Below are positions 16,070-24,451 of a stretch of 48,705 nt of DNA, in pieces. Under the pieces are notes generated by a model, which searched no databases, had not been told where the DNA came from, and worked only from the letters and a program-made list of their open reading frames with translations. Positions within the stretch are counted from its first letter, which is position 1; each line of letters begins with the position of its first letter. Made by a program: the position numbers and the translations under genes. The stretch covers positions 28,229-76,933 of the forward strand of contig JAAZXR010000016.1 in NCBI GenBank assembly GCA_014240065.1, read 5' to 3'. The DNA comes from Myxococcales bacterium (GTDB lineage: Bacteria; Myxococcota_A; Polyangia; Nannocystales; Nannocystaceae).

Positions 16070-16882
16070 TCATGTCGAGGACGATGCGGGACTCGCCCAC
16101 GCCGCCATGGCCAGGAGCCCGCTCGCGATGGCCAGATTCGCCTCGGGTGGGAGCCCAGGTCCCAAGAGCTGCGATTGACCCGCGCGACGCATGAGCCGGT
16201 CGTCGAACGACGCCTGGGGAGCCGCCGAGCGGAGCGTGTCGAGCAGCACCTTCATATTCAAGATCCGCGACTTTTCGAGCGCGTCGCCGAGGCCACGAAA
16301 GTCGAGGTTGAACTCCGAGAACAGCAGCGGCGGTCCCTTGGTTGCATACACGTGCACAAATCCCGACATGGAATCGGAGACGCTCTTGACCATCTTGCTC
16401 TTGTTGGTGCGCATCATGAGACCGCCGGTCGCCACCGCGAGGGCCGGGTTAAATTTCTTCGCGGTCACGGTCTTCTCCTGCACCTCCGTGGCGGTCTGGG
16501 TCCCTCTCAAGATGAGTCGAACCGTGTCGAAGGGCACCTGTACACCCGCGCCTTGTCGGGGCGACGCGCTCAAACGATCCTCGTGGAGCTCGAAGCTGCG
16601 GACCTGCAGTTGGCGTTTCACGAACGGAGATTCCACCGGGTCGAACGCCAGGGCGTGAAATCCCGCGGCCTTCAGTCGCCCCACGATCTCGGCGGCCCCC
16701 TCCGCTGTGGGCGCCCGCGCGACGATGGACGGCGTCGCCACCAGGCGCTGGCGCCCCTCCACGACCGAGCACGAGAGCGCGGCTGCGAGGGCCTGAGCGC
16801 GCTCGGGCAGCGGGCCCTCTCCATGAACGACTGCGACGAGGTGAACCACGAACTTGGTTGAGCGTACCACCTTCCCACGCAT
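16070..16882 (-). CDS. Conserved-looking hypothetical protein
   Basis: The 270-residue product is not recognised. The N-terminal 85 residues look like a small alpha/beta domain (FVVHLVAVVHGEG, AAEIVGRLKAAGFHALAFDP). A middle segment (SFELHEDRLSA, VPFDTVRLILRGTQ) has the rhythm of a PH/GRAM-like beta domain, and a strand-rich part with FVHVYATKGPPLLFSEFNLDF follows. No signal peptide is evident. The C-terminus (LAIASGLLAMAAWASPASSS) is weakly hydrophobic. Start ATG at 16882. It is divergent from the glycosylation operon with a gap of about 80 bases, so the two may share a control region. Confidence 0.65.
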   Translation of the reverse strand: MRGKVVRSTKFVVHLVAVVHGEGPLPERAQALAAALSCSVVEGRQRLVATPSIVARAPTAEGAAEIVGRLKAAGFHALAFDPVESPFVKRQLQVRSFELHEDRLSASPRQGAGVQVPFDTVRLILRGTQTATEVQEKTVTAKKFNPALAVATGGLMMRTNKSKMVKSVSDSMSGFVHVYATKGPPLLFSEFNLDFRGLGDALEKSRILNMKVLLDTLRSAAPQASFDDRLMRRAGQSQLLGPGLPPEANLAIASGLLAMAAWASPASSST

Positions 16883-16961
16883 GAGCCCACGGGCCCCCGA
16901 GAGCCCCTACCCCGCGCGCCTCGTCGGACCCGAGAAAATGCTAGGATCTTCGCTGGCATTC

Positions 16962-17951
16962 ATGGCCTCTGCTCTGGAACAACCGCGTCGATCCCCATCG
17001 CGCGCCCTGCGGGCGCTCCAAGTCGTGGTCGCAGTCGCCGCGCTCAGTTACCTCGCGCAGCTCCTGGAGTGGACCCAGGTTCGCGCGGCGGTGCAGCGCG
17101 CGGAGGGGAGCTGGCTGCTGCTGGCCTTCGCGCTGCAGTTCCCGCTGCTCGCCGCCCTCACCCTGCGCTGGTCGGTGATCCTGCGGGCGCTCGGTCACCG
17201 TCTCCCCCGCGCAACCTTGGCCCGCTGGTACCTCTCTTTTTTTCTCTACAGCTGCGTCTTGCCCGGCACCCTCGGTGGTGACGTCGTCCGTGGAGGTGCG
17301 TGCAGCCGACACACCGGGCCGATGCACGCGGCCACATCCATTCTCACAGAGCGAGTGTGCGGCATGATGAGCGTGTTGCTGTGGGGGCCCGTTGGTGTGC
17401 TCTTGCTGAGCATCGAGGACCGGCGCGTCTTCGGTGAGGAGCTGCTGATGGTGCTGTTGGCGGTGGGGGTGGCGACCCTCCTTGGTGGCCTCGGTGTCTT
17501 GTTCGTTCGAACCTTGCACCTGCCCCTCCCCACGATGCCAGCGCGATGGGGACGTCTTCGTCGGGTGTGGTCGGGGCTCGAGGAGGTCATGCGCCTGCAA
17601 ACATCAACGCTCACGCGCGCCCTCGGCTGGAGCGCGGCCGCCCAGTTCGCCGATATGCTCGCCATGTACGCGCTCGCGATCGGACTCGGCGTGCCGCTTC
17701 ATCTCGCGGTGCTGGTGGTGCTCGTCCCGGTCACCTACGTGGTCACCCTCGTCCCGATCTCCCTGGGTGGGCTCGGCATCCGAGAGGGCGTGACGGTCTT
17801 CTTCCTCGCAAACGCCGGTGTGTCGCCGTCCGACGCGACGCTGCTGGCGCTCTTGGTCTTCACCACCAAAGCCTTCTTGGGTATGCTCGGGGCGATGACA
17901 CAGTTTGCGAGACCATCCACGCGCTCCGAGGACGCCTTCGACCCGCAGTGA
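16962..17951 (+). CDS. Flippase-like membrane protein, LPG_synthase_TM/UPF0104 family
   Basis: The 329-residue protein has seven to eight transmembrane segments. The sequence GTLGGDVVRGGACSRH with the later TERVCGMMSVLLWG, and the C-terminal VPISLGGLGIREGVTVFFL, are typical of the lysylphosphatidylglycerol-synthase transmembrane family (also called UPF0104 or flippase-like). Stand-alone members next to glycosyltransferases are thought to move lipid-linked sugars. The frame is open upstream to 16854, which would overlap the divergent gene; ATG at 16962 is chosen, with ATG at 16938 as alternative. The stop overlaps the next gene's GTG by four bases (GTGA), so translational coupling is likely. 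It is the first gene of a four-gene operon. Confidence 0.88.
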   Translation: MASALEQPRRSPSRALRALQVVVAVAALSYLAQLLEWTQVRAAVQRAEGSWLLLAFALQFPLLAALTLRWSVILRALGHRLPRATLARWYLSFFLYSCVLPGTLGGDVVRGGACSRHTGPMHAATSILTERVCGMMSVLLWGPVGVLLLSIEDRRVFGEELLMVLLAVGVATLLGGLGVLFVRTLHLPLPTMPARWGRLRRVWSGLEEVMRLQTSTLTRALGWSAAAQFADMLAMYALAIGLGVPLHLAVLVVLVPVTYVVTLVPISLGGLGIREGVTVFFLANAGVSPSDATLLALLVFTTKAFLGMLGAMTQFARPSTRSEDAFDPQ

Positions 17952-19591
17952 GTAAGACTCCCCTTCATCGGGTTCCGAGTGTTGCATGGCTCCTCGTCAT
18001 CCTCGCCGTGTACAGCGTTGTCTACGCCCCGGTTCGCGGCTTCGATCTCGTCTGGGACGATCTCGGCGCCCTGCGCGACAACCCGCTGTTCGCAGGAGGG
18101 TACTGGGACGGCATTTTCGCCTCCCAGCACGACCACCTCGACCCTCAATTTGGCGACCTGCGAGGCGCGACGCCAGCACACGACAGCTATCGTCCACTCC
18201 TGTATCTCTCGTTTCGAACGGACGTCGCTCTGTTCGGCATGTCCGCCGCCGCGTTGCATCTGCACAACCTGCTCTGGGGCGCCCTCGCCATCGTCGCCAT
18301 GTTCGCGGCATCGCGAGCGCTGCTGAGGGACACCGCGGGAGCGACCGCCGCGACGGCGCTCTTCGCGTTGCATCCGATGCAGGTGGAGACTGTCGCCTAT
18401 GTCTCGACCCGTGGAGACCTGATGGCGGGCACAATGGCGCTCGCCGCCTCCTGGCTCGTCCTCAAGGAACCCGGAGGACAACGCGCCACGACACACCCGC
18501 TCGAGGTCGTGGGAGCGACCGCGCTGTTTCTCGCGTCGCTGCTCTGTAAGGAGTCCTCGATCGCGCTCCCGTTGTGCCTCATGTTTCTGCTCCTCGCCCA
18601 GGGTCGGTGGAGCGAGCGAATCGCGGGCCCGATCGGGATGCTCTTGGTCCTGCCCCCCTACCTATTACTGCGCGCATCGATGGCCCAGATGACTGGGACC
18701 GAGCCGCTCTATGTCAGCGCGCTGCACATCCCTGGGGTCTTCACCCACTATCTAGGGTTATTCTTCGTCCCGAGCGAGTTGTCCATCGACCGCCCCTACT
18801 CGACGAAGCTGATCGCGGTGGGGTGGGTCCTGCTCTCTGCGTTCGCGCTCGCGGCGGTTCAACTCCTCCGTCGCGGCGCTGACAACTCCTCTGCGGCGCG
18901 CCGCCGCGAGCTTGCCCTCATCGCCCTCGCGGGGCTTGGCTGGTGCGCGCTGCTCCTCGCGCCCGCTTCCATCGTCGTTCGCATCCACAACACCTTGTCC
19001 GATCGTTACGCCTACGTCCCATTCGCAGGAATTGCCTGGTCATGTGGCGCCCTCGTTGTCTTGGCACGACGCGCCCTCGCTCATCATTCCGCGCTCCTCG
19101 CCTCGCTGGCGGCCGCATGGATCGCGACGTTGGCCATCGTGAGCGCCCGCCAAGTCTATGCGTGGGAAAACCCCCTCTCGTTGTACACGCACGCGGTGCT
19201 CACCACACCACAGGTGGCGAACGCCCATTTCCGCCTCGGGACCTACGCGCTCAAGACTGGCCATTACGCCGCCGCAGTCTCCATTCTCTCCAAGGCGATG
19301 GAGCTCGATTCCTCCCATGTGAAAGCGCGCGCGAACTACGGGGCCTGCTTGCTGCGCTTGGGCCGTTTTGACGAGGCGAGGACCTCTCTAGAGACGCTCG
19401 TCCGCGATTTCCCGCGTCATCGCACCGGTTGGTACAATCTCGGGGTGGCCTACCGGCAACTCGGACGAACCGCCGACGCGTGCGGCGCATTCGGACGCGC
19501 CCTCGAGCTCGACCACCGATACCTCAAGGCAGCGCTGGCCCTCCAACAAGGCTGCGGCGAGGGCTCCCGAGACGATGGGTCTGTCCAATGA
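17948..19591 (+). CDS. TMTC-like GT-C glycosyltransferase with C-terminal TPRs
   Basis: The 547-residue protein starts at a GTG overlapping the previous stop. Residues about 11-410 are polytopic. The first lumenal loop carries WDD (36-38), the acidic motif of GT-C enzymes, followed by YRPLLYLSFR (81-90) and ALHLHNLLWG, which match the TMTC/bacterial O-mannosyltransferase-like family. Further loop motifs are HPMQVETVAYVSTRGDL and CKESSIALPL. Residues about 416-530 form three TPR units (VANAHFRLGTYALKTGHY; HVKARANYGACLLRLGRF; GWYNLGVAYRQLGRT). Family members use polyprenyl-phosphate-sugar donors to glycosylate exported proteins; the donor and target here are unknown. The stop overlaps the next ATG by four bases. 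Confidence 0.9.
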   Translation: MSKTPLHRVPSVAWLLVILAVYSVVYAPVRGFDLVWDDLGALRDNPLFAGGYWDGIFASQHDHLDPQFGDLRGATPAHDSYRPLLYLSFRTDVALFGMSAAALHLHNLLWGALAIVAMFAASRALLRDTAGATAATALFALHPMQVETVAYVSTRGDLMAGTMALAASWLVLKEPGGQRATTHPLEVVGATALFLASLLCKESSIALPLCLMFLLLAQGRWSERIAGPIGMLLVLPPYLLLRASMAQMTGTEPLYVSALHIPGVFTHYLGLFFVPSELSIDRPYSTKLIAVGWVLLSAFALAAVQLLRRGADNSSAARRRELALIALAGLGWCALLLAPASIVVRIHNTLSDRYAYVPFAGIAWSCGALVVLARRALAHHSALLASLAAAWIATLAIVSARQVYAWENPLSLYTHAVLTTPQVANAHFRLGTYALKTGHYAAAVSILSKAMELDSSHVKARANYGACLLRLGRFDEARTSLETLVRDFPRHRTGWYNLGVAYRQLGRTADACGAFGRALELDHRYLKAALALQQGCGEGSRDDGSVQ

Positions 19592-20403
19592 GCGGCTCGA
19601 CTCCCGAACTGAGCGTGGTGCTGCCGTCGTTTCGTGGCGCGATGTCTGCCAAGGCGGAACTCCCCGTGTTAATCGATTTTTTGCGGTCGCTGCGACGCTC
19701 CTATGAGGTGATCGTCGTCGACGACGGCAGCCTCGACGACGGGGCCACCGCGCGGGTGGCCGCGGAGTTCGGATGCCGATTCTTGGAGAACCCGACCAAC
19801 CTGGGGAAAGGCGCTTCCGTACGGCGGGGGATGCTGGCGGCCAAGGGGCGGCTGCGGATGTTCACCGACATCGACGTCCCCTACGAGGCCGAATCCATGG
19901 CCCGCACCCTCTATTATCTCGACGCGCGGGGGTTTCATATGGTCGCTGGCGATCGCCGACTGCCGAGCTCAAGTTACTTCACGCGAGTCTCTGCGCTTCG
20001 TCGGTTCTCTAGCATCGTCTACTCCAATATCGTCGGCCGGCTCGTCGCCGGCGGATGGTACGACACGCAATGCGGGCTAAAAGGCTTTCGCGGCGATGTC
20101 GCGGACGACCTCTTCTCGGTGGGGATCGTGGATCGTTTTGCGTTCGACGTGGAGCTGTTTTACGTGGCGCTCAAGCGCAACTACGACATCAAGCGGATCC
20201 CGGTGCGACTGAGAAAGAACGACTCCTCCACCGTCCATGTCCTGCGAGACGGGATCGCGATGGTTCGCGATCTCGGGCGAGTGCTCGCCCACCAAGCCCT
20301 TGGCAGGTACAAGGGTCCACACCAGCAGATCCTTGAAGACCACGACGGCGCCGCTGTCCAAGCCTGGCGAGTGAGGAACGAGGAGACCCATGACGACGGA
20401 TGA
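19588..20403 (+). CDS. Family 2 glycosyltransferase, polyprenyl-phosphate-sugar synthase type
   Basis: The 271-residue protein begins at an ATG overlapping the TMTC-like gene stop (ATGA). It has a GT-A fold: LSVVLPSFRG, VIVVDDGSLDDG, NLGKGASVRRGM, the metal site TDIDVPYE (a DxD motif), then DTQCGLKGF and FDVELFYVA, which are typical of dolichyl-phosphate-mannose/glucose synthase-like enzymes. No transmembrane tail is seen. It probably loads a hexose from a nucleotide sugar onto polyprenyl phosphate, supplying the neighbouring GT-C enzyme; the sugar is not predictable. It overlaps the next gene by 14 bases. Confidence 0.9.
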   Translation: MSGSTPELSVVLPSFRGAMSAKAELPVLIDFLRSLRRSYEVIVVDDGSLDDGATARVAAEFGCRFLENPTNLGKGASVRRGMLAAKGRLRMFTDIDVPYEAESMARTLYYLDARGFHMVAGDRRLPSSSYFTRVSALRRFSSIVYSNIVGRLVAGGWYDTQCGLKGFRGDVADDLFSVGIVDRFAFDVELFYVALKRNYDIKRIPVRLRKNDSSTVHVLRDGIAMVRDLGRVLAHQALGRYKGPHQQILEDHDGAAVQAWRVRNEETHDDG

Positions 20404-21157
20404 CTCGCGGAGGACCGGCGACACTGTTCAGGTGCCCGGCGACTACCAATACCGCGTGAGCCGCGAGGGCCTCGCCCCGCAGCGATTTTGGCACAAAAAG
20501 CGCTTCGCAGCCTGTGAGGCCATGCTCGCCCCCGATCCTGGTGATCGCATCCTGGATATCGGGTGTGGGAGCGGTGTGTTCGCCGACCTGATCGCAAGCC
20601 AACCGGAGGTCCGCGTCGTGGGAGTCGATGGGAACCTGGAGGCCATCGCTTTTGCGCGATCGCAGTACGGCCGGCCAGACCTCCAATTCGAGCACGGGTT
20701 GCTCGACGAACTTGAATTCGAGGACGAGAGTTTTCACCGCATCTCTCTGCTCGAAGTCATCGAGCACATCTACCCCGCCCAAGCCCGCCTGCTCTTGGGC
20801 TCGTGCCTCGCGCTGCTTAAGCCCGGCGGACGTCTCGTCATCTCCACCCCAAATCGACGATCGCTGTGGCCCCTGCTCGAGTGGACGGTCGACCGTTTGC
20901 GATTGGTGCCTACCATGGACGGCGAACAGCACGTCGCCGACTACGACGCCGCCATGCTGCGAGACCTGGGCGAGAGCGCCGGGCTCACCCTGGTCGAAAC
21001 CCGACGCCTGTTTACGGCGTCTCCGTGGCTGACACCGTTGAGTTGGAGACTGGGCGAGCGCGTCCACTCCCTTGAACAACGCCTCGGAGGGCCGCTCGGG
21101 GCCCTGCTGGTGCAGTCGTTTGACAAGCCAATGGGCGGCCCTCGTCCCGGCCCATGA
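20390..21157 (+). CDS. Class I SAM-dependent methyltransferase
   Basis: The 255-residue protein shows motif I ILDIGCGSGVFADLI (about residues 48-62), the acidic VGVDGNLEAI and the post-I segment ISLLEVIEHIYPA, with LKPGGRLVISTPN following; this is the UbiE/Methyltransf_11 pattern. Start ATG at 20390 has AGGAG five bases upstream, inside the preceding gene. It closes the glycosylation operon, so the substrate may be a sugar or lipid-linked glycan; that is inference from position. The 3' end faces the L,D-transpeptidase gene across 67 bases. Confidence 0.9.
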   Translation: MTTDDSRRTGDTVQVPGDYQYRVSREGLAPQRFWHKKRFAACEAMLAPDPGDRILDIGCGSGVFADLIASQPEVRVVGVDGNLEAIAFARSQYGRPDLQFEHGLLDELEFEDESFHRISLLEVIEHIYPAQARLLLGSCLALLKPGGRLVISTPNRRSLWPLLEWTVDRLRLVPTMDGEQHVADYDAAMLRDLGESAGLTLVETRRLFTASPWLTPLSWRLGERVHSLEQRLGGPLGALLVQSFDKPMGGPRPGP

Positions 21158-21224
21158 CCGACGGATCGCGGCGACGCGTTGACTTCATGCGCGCCCTCGC
21201 GCGGGGAGCGACGGCCGCACGAAT

Positions 21225-22877
21225 TCAGGGCGTCGGACCGGGGTCGACGAGGCCCGCTGGTGAGACTGGCGCCACGGGGCCCGCGCGCTGCGCCTCGTCT
21301 TCGCTCGCCTCCCGCTGACGCGTGGCGCTGCGGAGCACGATGGTGGTCCCTCGGCCCCGCTCACTCTCTCGCAGGAACCGCCAATTCCAACCTGCGGGGA
21401 CCTCGGGGGTCGTCCACGCGAACAGGCGAGCGGCGTCCTTGAGCGACATGTTCACGCACCCGTGGCTCCCCTTCTTCCCGAACTTGTTGTGCCAGTATGT
21501 CGAGTGCAGCGCGAACCCCTCGTGGAAGAACTGAATCCACGGCACGTCTCCAACAAAGTACGGTCGTCGTACTCCCTGCCTGCTCTTCATGTCCCCGATC
21601 CCTTTCTTTCGGCCGATCTCATACGTCCCGACCGGCGTCCTCGACTCTCCGCCTCTCCCCGTCGTGACCAACGTGACGAAGACAGGATCCGCCCCTTCGT
21701 ACATGGTGAGGATCTGTTCATCGAGGTCGACGTCGATCCACTTTTGAGAGGCGGTCATCCCCTCCGGTGGAGACACCCGCTCCCAGCGCCGCACTTCGTC
21801 CGCCCGAATCCAACCATCTTCAAGGCGGAGCCACGACCGCCCCGCGACGACCTCAGGTGGCCCCGCCGGGACTAAAATCGAGGCGTGTTTCCTCAGCTCC
21901 CGCAACTTCCGGGCCCAACGCCCGTTGTCGCGATAGACAAAGGTCTCGGGCTCGAAGGTCCACGCCAAGGTCTGCCCGTCAGGGACGCCTGCCGCCGTGA
22001 CCTGCGCAGGCACCACCCCCTCGAAATTGGATGGAGAGAAGCGCCGAAAGTCCTGGTTACGCACTGTGCGCCCCTCGATATCGGTAAACACTCCGCGCTT
22101 GAGCCTAACAAAACCATACGTCCCGTACCCCGCGAGATAGTCCTCGACCTCGTCGCGCTCCATCCTCCAGCGCGAGTGATAGCGAGGAAATACGGGCTCC
22201 TCCTCCCCGTCTCTTGTGCGCCGGGCCCGAACGAAGAAAAGCGGGGAGAACTTATTTTTTCGCATACTCGGGAATGTCTTCGGCCGCTGCGTTGCGGATC
22301 GCGATCCCCGAAGACAGGTGTACCCGCCAAGCTCTACCTGATGCCACATGCCCCCTCGGCAGCCCTCGCCTTCGAACGGCGCGCCGATCACCGCGAACGA
22401 GACATCCTCGGGGATCACGCCAAATATGGTCGCGTCCGCGCTCGGCCGCTCGCGGACATACGCCCGCGATGAGGCCCGAAGGAAGGAGATCACCCCCCCC
22501 GCCGAATCAGCATCTCGACTTCCGGGGAACGCGACGACGTCAACGGACACCACGTAGGGTGTGGGGATCTGGCTCGCGCCTACATGAAATATGTACGGGG
22601 ATCCCATGGGCACGCGCCCTTCTTTGTGGAGCTCCTCGCCCGGCACCAGCGAATCCGCGTCCGCTGGAGGTGGACTCGTCACAGTCGTCGGTTCCTTCGT
22701 GGAGGCGGGGCGCCGGCTCTCCCCCTGCTCGATCTCGGTCGTATTGCCGGCCTCACGCGCCGACGGTTCCTCATCGCCACCCTCGCTGGGGTCGAGGCGC
22801 GCCCCCTCACTGAAGGCCTGTGACGCCCCCGCGGTGAGCATGACAACCACCGCCAGCACACTCAGCACGCCGAGCAT
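21225..22877 (-). CDS. L,D-transpeptidase (YkuD) with SH3-like region
   Basis: With the start at ATG 22877 the product has 550 residues and an N-terminal hydrophobic signal (MLGVLSVLAVVVMLTAGAS). A disordered acidic region follows, then an SH3-like region at about 130-190 (RASSRAYVRERPSADATIFG, VELGGYTCL), and a YkuD domain at about 380-515. That domain has ALHSTYWHNKFG and the catalytic SHGCVNM with Cys-474. Such enzymes form 3-3 crosslinks in peptidoglycan or attach proteins to it. The frame is open upstream to a GTG at 23036, but that adds a basic stretch ahead of the signal, so it is less likely. A C-terminal Pro-rich tail follows the enzyme domain. It reads on the same strand as two other cell-wall genes. 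Confidence 0.9.
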   Translation of the reverse strand: MLGVLSVLAVVVMLTAGASQAFSEGARLDPSEGGDEEPSAREAGNTTEIEQGESRRPASTKEPTTVTSPPPADADSLVPGEELHKEGRVPMGSPYIFHVGASQIPTPYVVSVDVVAFPGSRDADSAGGVISFLRASSRAYVRERPSADATIFGVIPEDVSFAVIGAPFEGEGCRGGMWHQVELGGYTCLRGSRSATQRPKTFPSMRKNKFSPLFFVRARRTRDGEEEPVFPRYHSRWRMERDEVEDYLAGYGTYGFVRLKRGVFTDIEGRTVRNQDFRRFSPSNFEGVVPAQVTAAGVPDGQTLAWTFEPETFVYRDNGRWARKLRELRKHASILVPAGPPEVVAGRSWLRLEDGWIRADEVRRWERVSPPEGMTASQKWIDVDLDEQILTMYEGADPVFVTLVTTGRGGESRTPVGTYEIGRKKGIGDMKSRQGVRRPYFVGDVPWIQFFHEGFALHSTYWHNKFGKKGSHGCVNMSLKDAARLFAWTTPEVPAGWNWRFLRESERGRGTTIVLRSATRQREASEDEAQRAGPVAPVSPAGLVDPGPTP

Positions 22878-23086
22878 GCCGGGGCCGCGACCCCGCAAGG
22901 CGACGCCCCCCTCCCGGCTGCGTGACGAACCCCGCCACCGCGCCCCGACCGCCGGCTTCCGCGGAACCCCGGCCGCGACAGCGCACGCTCCTCCGCGCCC
23001 GCGGTCTCCCCCGCAACGACTCCCATCAACGAACACCGCCAGAGTCTACCAGCGATGCGCTCACCACCGAACGTTTTTACGCGCGC

Positions 23087-24451
23087 TCACCTATCGCCAT
23101 TCAGTCGTGGAGTGGGTCCATCACGATCGAGGAGCTCTCGCGCAGCCGCGGCGCCGATGGCCGCCAATAACGGGCGCCCCTCCTCATCGTAGGCGTACTC
23201 GTCATCATTGATGACCCCGTTGGGGTTGACGTACATCCCGACGGTGAGCGCGACGGCGTCTCCCGTCTGGTCATCTCGTAGGAAGGTGTTGTCGATGAGG
23301 AACCCGTACGCGTTCCCCGCCTTGTTCGCACACGAGATCCGTTCCCCTCCCTCCATCAGTGACACCCCACGACATGTGGGCTTGAACCGCCCCCACGACT
23401 CCCGATGACGTGTGTAGCGCGGATTGGGAGACAGATGCGGGAGCGTCGTCATGGCGTCTGTCAAGAACGCGAGCAGGTCCGACTCCAATCGCAGCTTCTC
23501 GTTGGGCCGCGACGCCGGCGCATGAATCGCGAGGATGAGCCGATGCAGGTCTCCAATCGATACAAAGTTCTTGTGCGCAAAGTCCATCGGCGTATCGATC
23601 CACCGGCCCCCCCTCGAACGATGGGCGTTCCCCACGAGGAGTCCGCTCGCGGGGGTCGCCGGGAGAGCGAGCACGCTCTCACGTCGTGGGATCTCCACGA
23701 TGACTCCGGTCCGAGTGCGCAATTCAAAGCGCGGCGTCGTCCTCTGCGCGGCGGCATCTCCCCTCGAGAACATCCGATGATGCACGCGCAGGGAGGAGTA
23801 ACCGAGCGCCCAGAATCGCTCGTGAATCTCTCTGTGTCCCACGAGATCGTAGAGGGTATTAAACGCCTTGTTGTCCGAGACGAGGTGCATCTTGCGAACC
23901 ACGTGACCGAGCGTCAACGTCTCGCCTTGGCGATTGGACGCCTCCGCAATTACCTCGCATGGGCCCGCTCGATCTGGACACGCCAAGATCTCGGAGTCGA
24001 GTCCTAGAGAGGGCACCTCCCTCCGCTGCTCTTGAAGCCAAAGCAACATCCCGACGGACGCGAAGATCTTGATGGCGCTCGCTGGATACAGATACTCCGC
24101 GTCACCTCGGAAGCTGCTCGTGACAGCCGCCCCCGTCGCGGGGAGGTGCGTGAAGGCGGCTTGGAGCCGATACGAGGTCGGCGCGAGGACCATCTCTCGC
24201 TGGTGACCTCGCAGCGCCCCAAACGTCCGCGCGATGATGTCCTGGGCGAGCGCGTCAGCCTCGCGGGGGCGCTCGGCCTCCTGCGGCACGACCGGCGCCG
24301 GTGAGGCCGGCGCCCCCCTCAAAGGAGGCGGCTCCAGCTCCGCCTGGGCGACCCTCTGCGCGCGCGACTCGACCGCGGTCGACGGGCAGCCAGTGGTCGC
24401 GGTCGCCAGCAGGGAGAATGAAAACGTGAGGGGCCAGCGACTCGCCCTCAC
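23087..24451 (-). CDS. Class-A-beta-lactamase-fold serine hydrolase lipoprotein
   Basis: The 454-residue product has a lipoprotein signal ending TATTGC (Cys-22) and a Pro-rich linker. The catalytic domain (about 85-445) has the three penicillin-recognising motifs: SAIK with Ser-125 and Lys-128, SDN at 192-194, and KAG at 377-379 in the KTG position. An inserted region of about 100 residues lies between SDN and KAG. It could be a periplasmic D,D-peptidase or beta-lactamase-like enzyme; resistance activity should not be assumed, since an Omega-loop ExxxN motif was not identified. The start is GTG at 24451, overlapping the upstream stop (GTGA), so it is coupled to the LIC_10091-like gene. Confidence 0.88.
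   Translation of the reverse strand: MRASRWPLTFSFSLLATATTGCPSTAVESRAQRVAQAELEPPPLRGAPASPAPVVPQEAERPREADALAQDIIARTFGALRGHQREMVLAPTSYRLQAAFTHLPATGAAVTSSFRGDAEYLYPASAIKIFASVGMLLWLQEQRREVPSLGLDSEILACPDRAGPCEVIAEASNRQGETLTLGHVVRKMHLVSDNKAFNTLYDLVGHREIHERFWALGYSSLRVHHRMFSRGDAAAQRTTPRFELRTRTGVIVEIPRRESVLALPATPASGLLVGNAHRSRGGRWIDTPMDFAHKNFVSIGDLHRLILAIHAPASRPNEKLRLESDLLAFLTDAMTTLPHLSPNPRYTRHRESWGRFKPTCRGVSLMEGGERISCANKAGNAYGFLIDNTFLRDDQTGDAVALTVGMYVNPNGVINDDEYAYDEEGRPLLAAIGAAAARELLDRDGPTPRLNGDR

Noticed and set aside
17546-17947. Longer N-terminus of the TMTC-like protein
   Set aside because: It would overlap the flippase-like gene by 400 bases and has no family similarity; GTG at 17948 gives the usual four-base overlap.
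23087-24451. Antibiotic-resistance beta-lactamase
   Set aside because: SxxK, SDN and KAG motifs are present, but the KTG site is altered, a large insert is present and no Omega-loop motif was found; it fits a cell-wall serine hydrolase as well or better.
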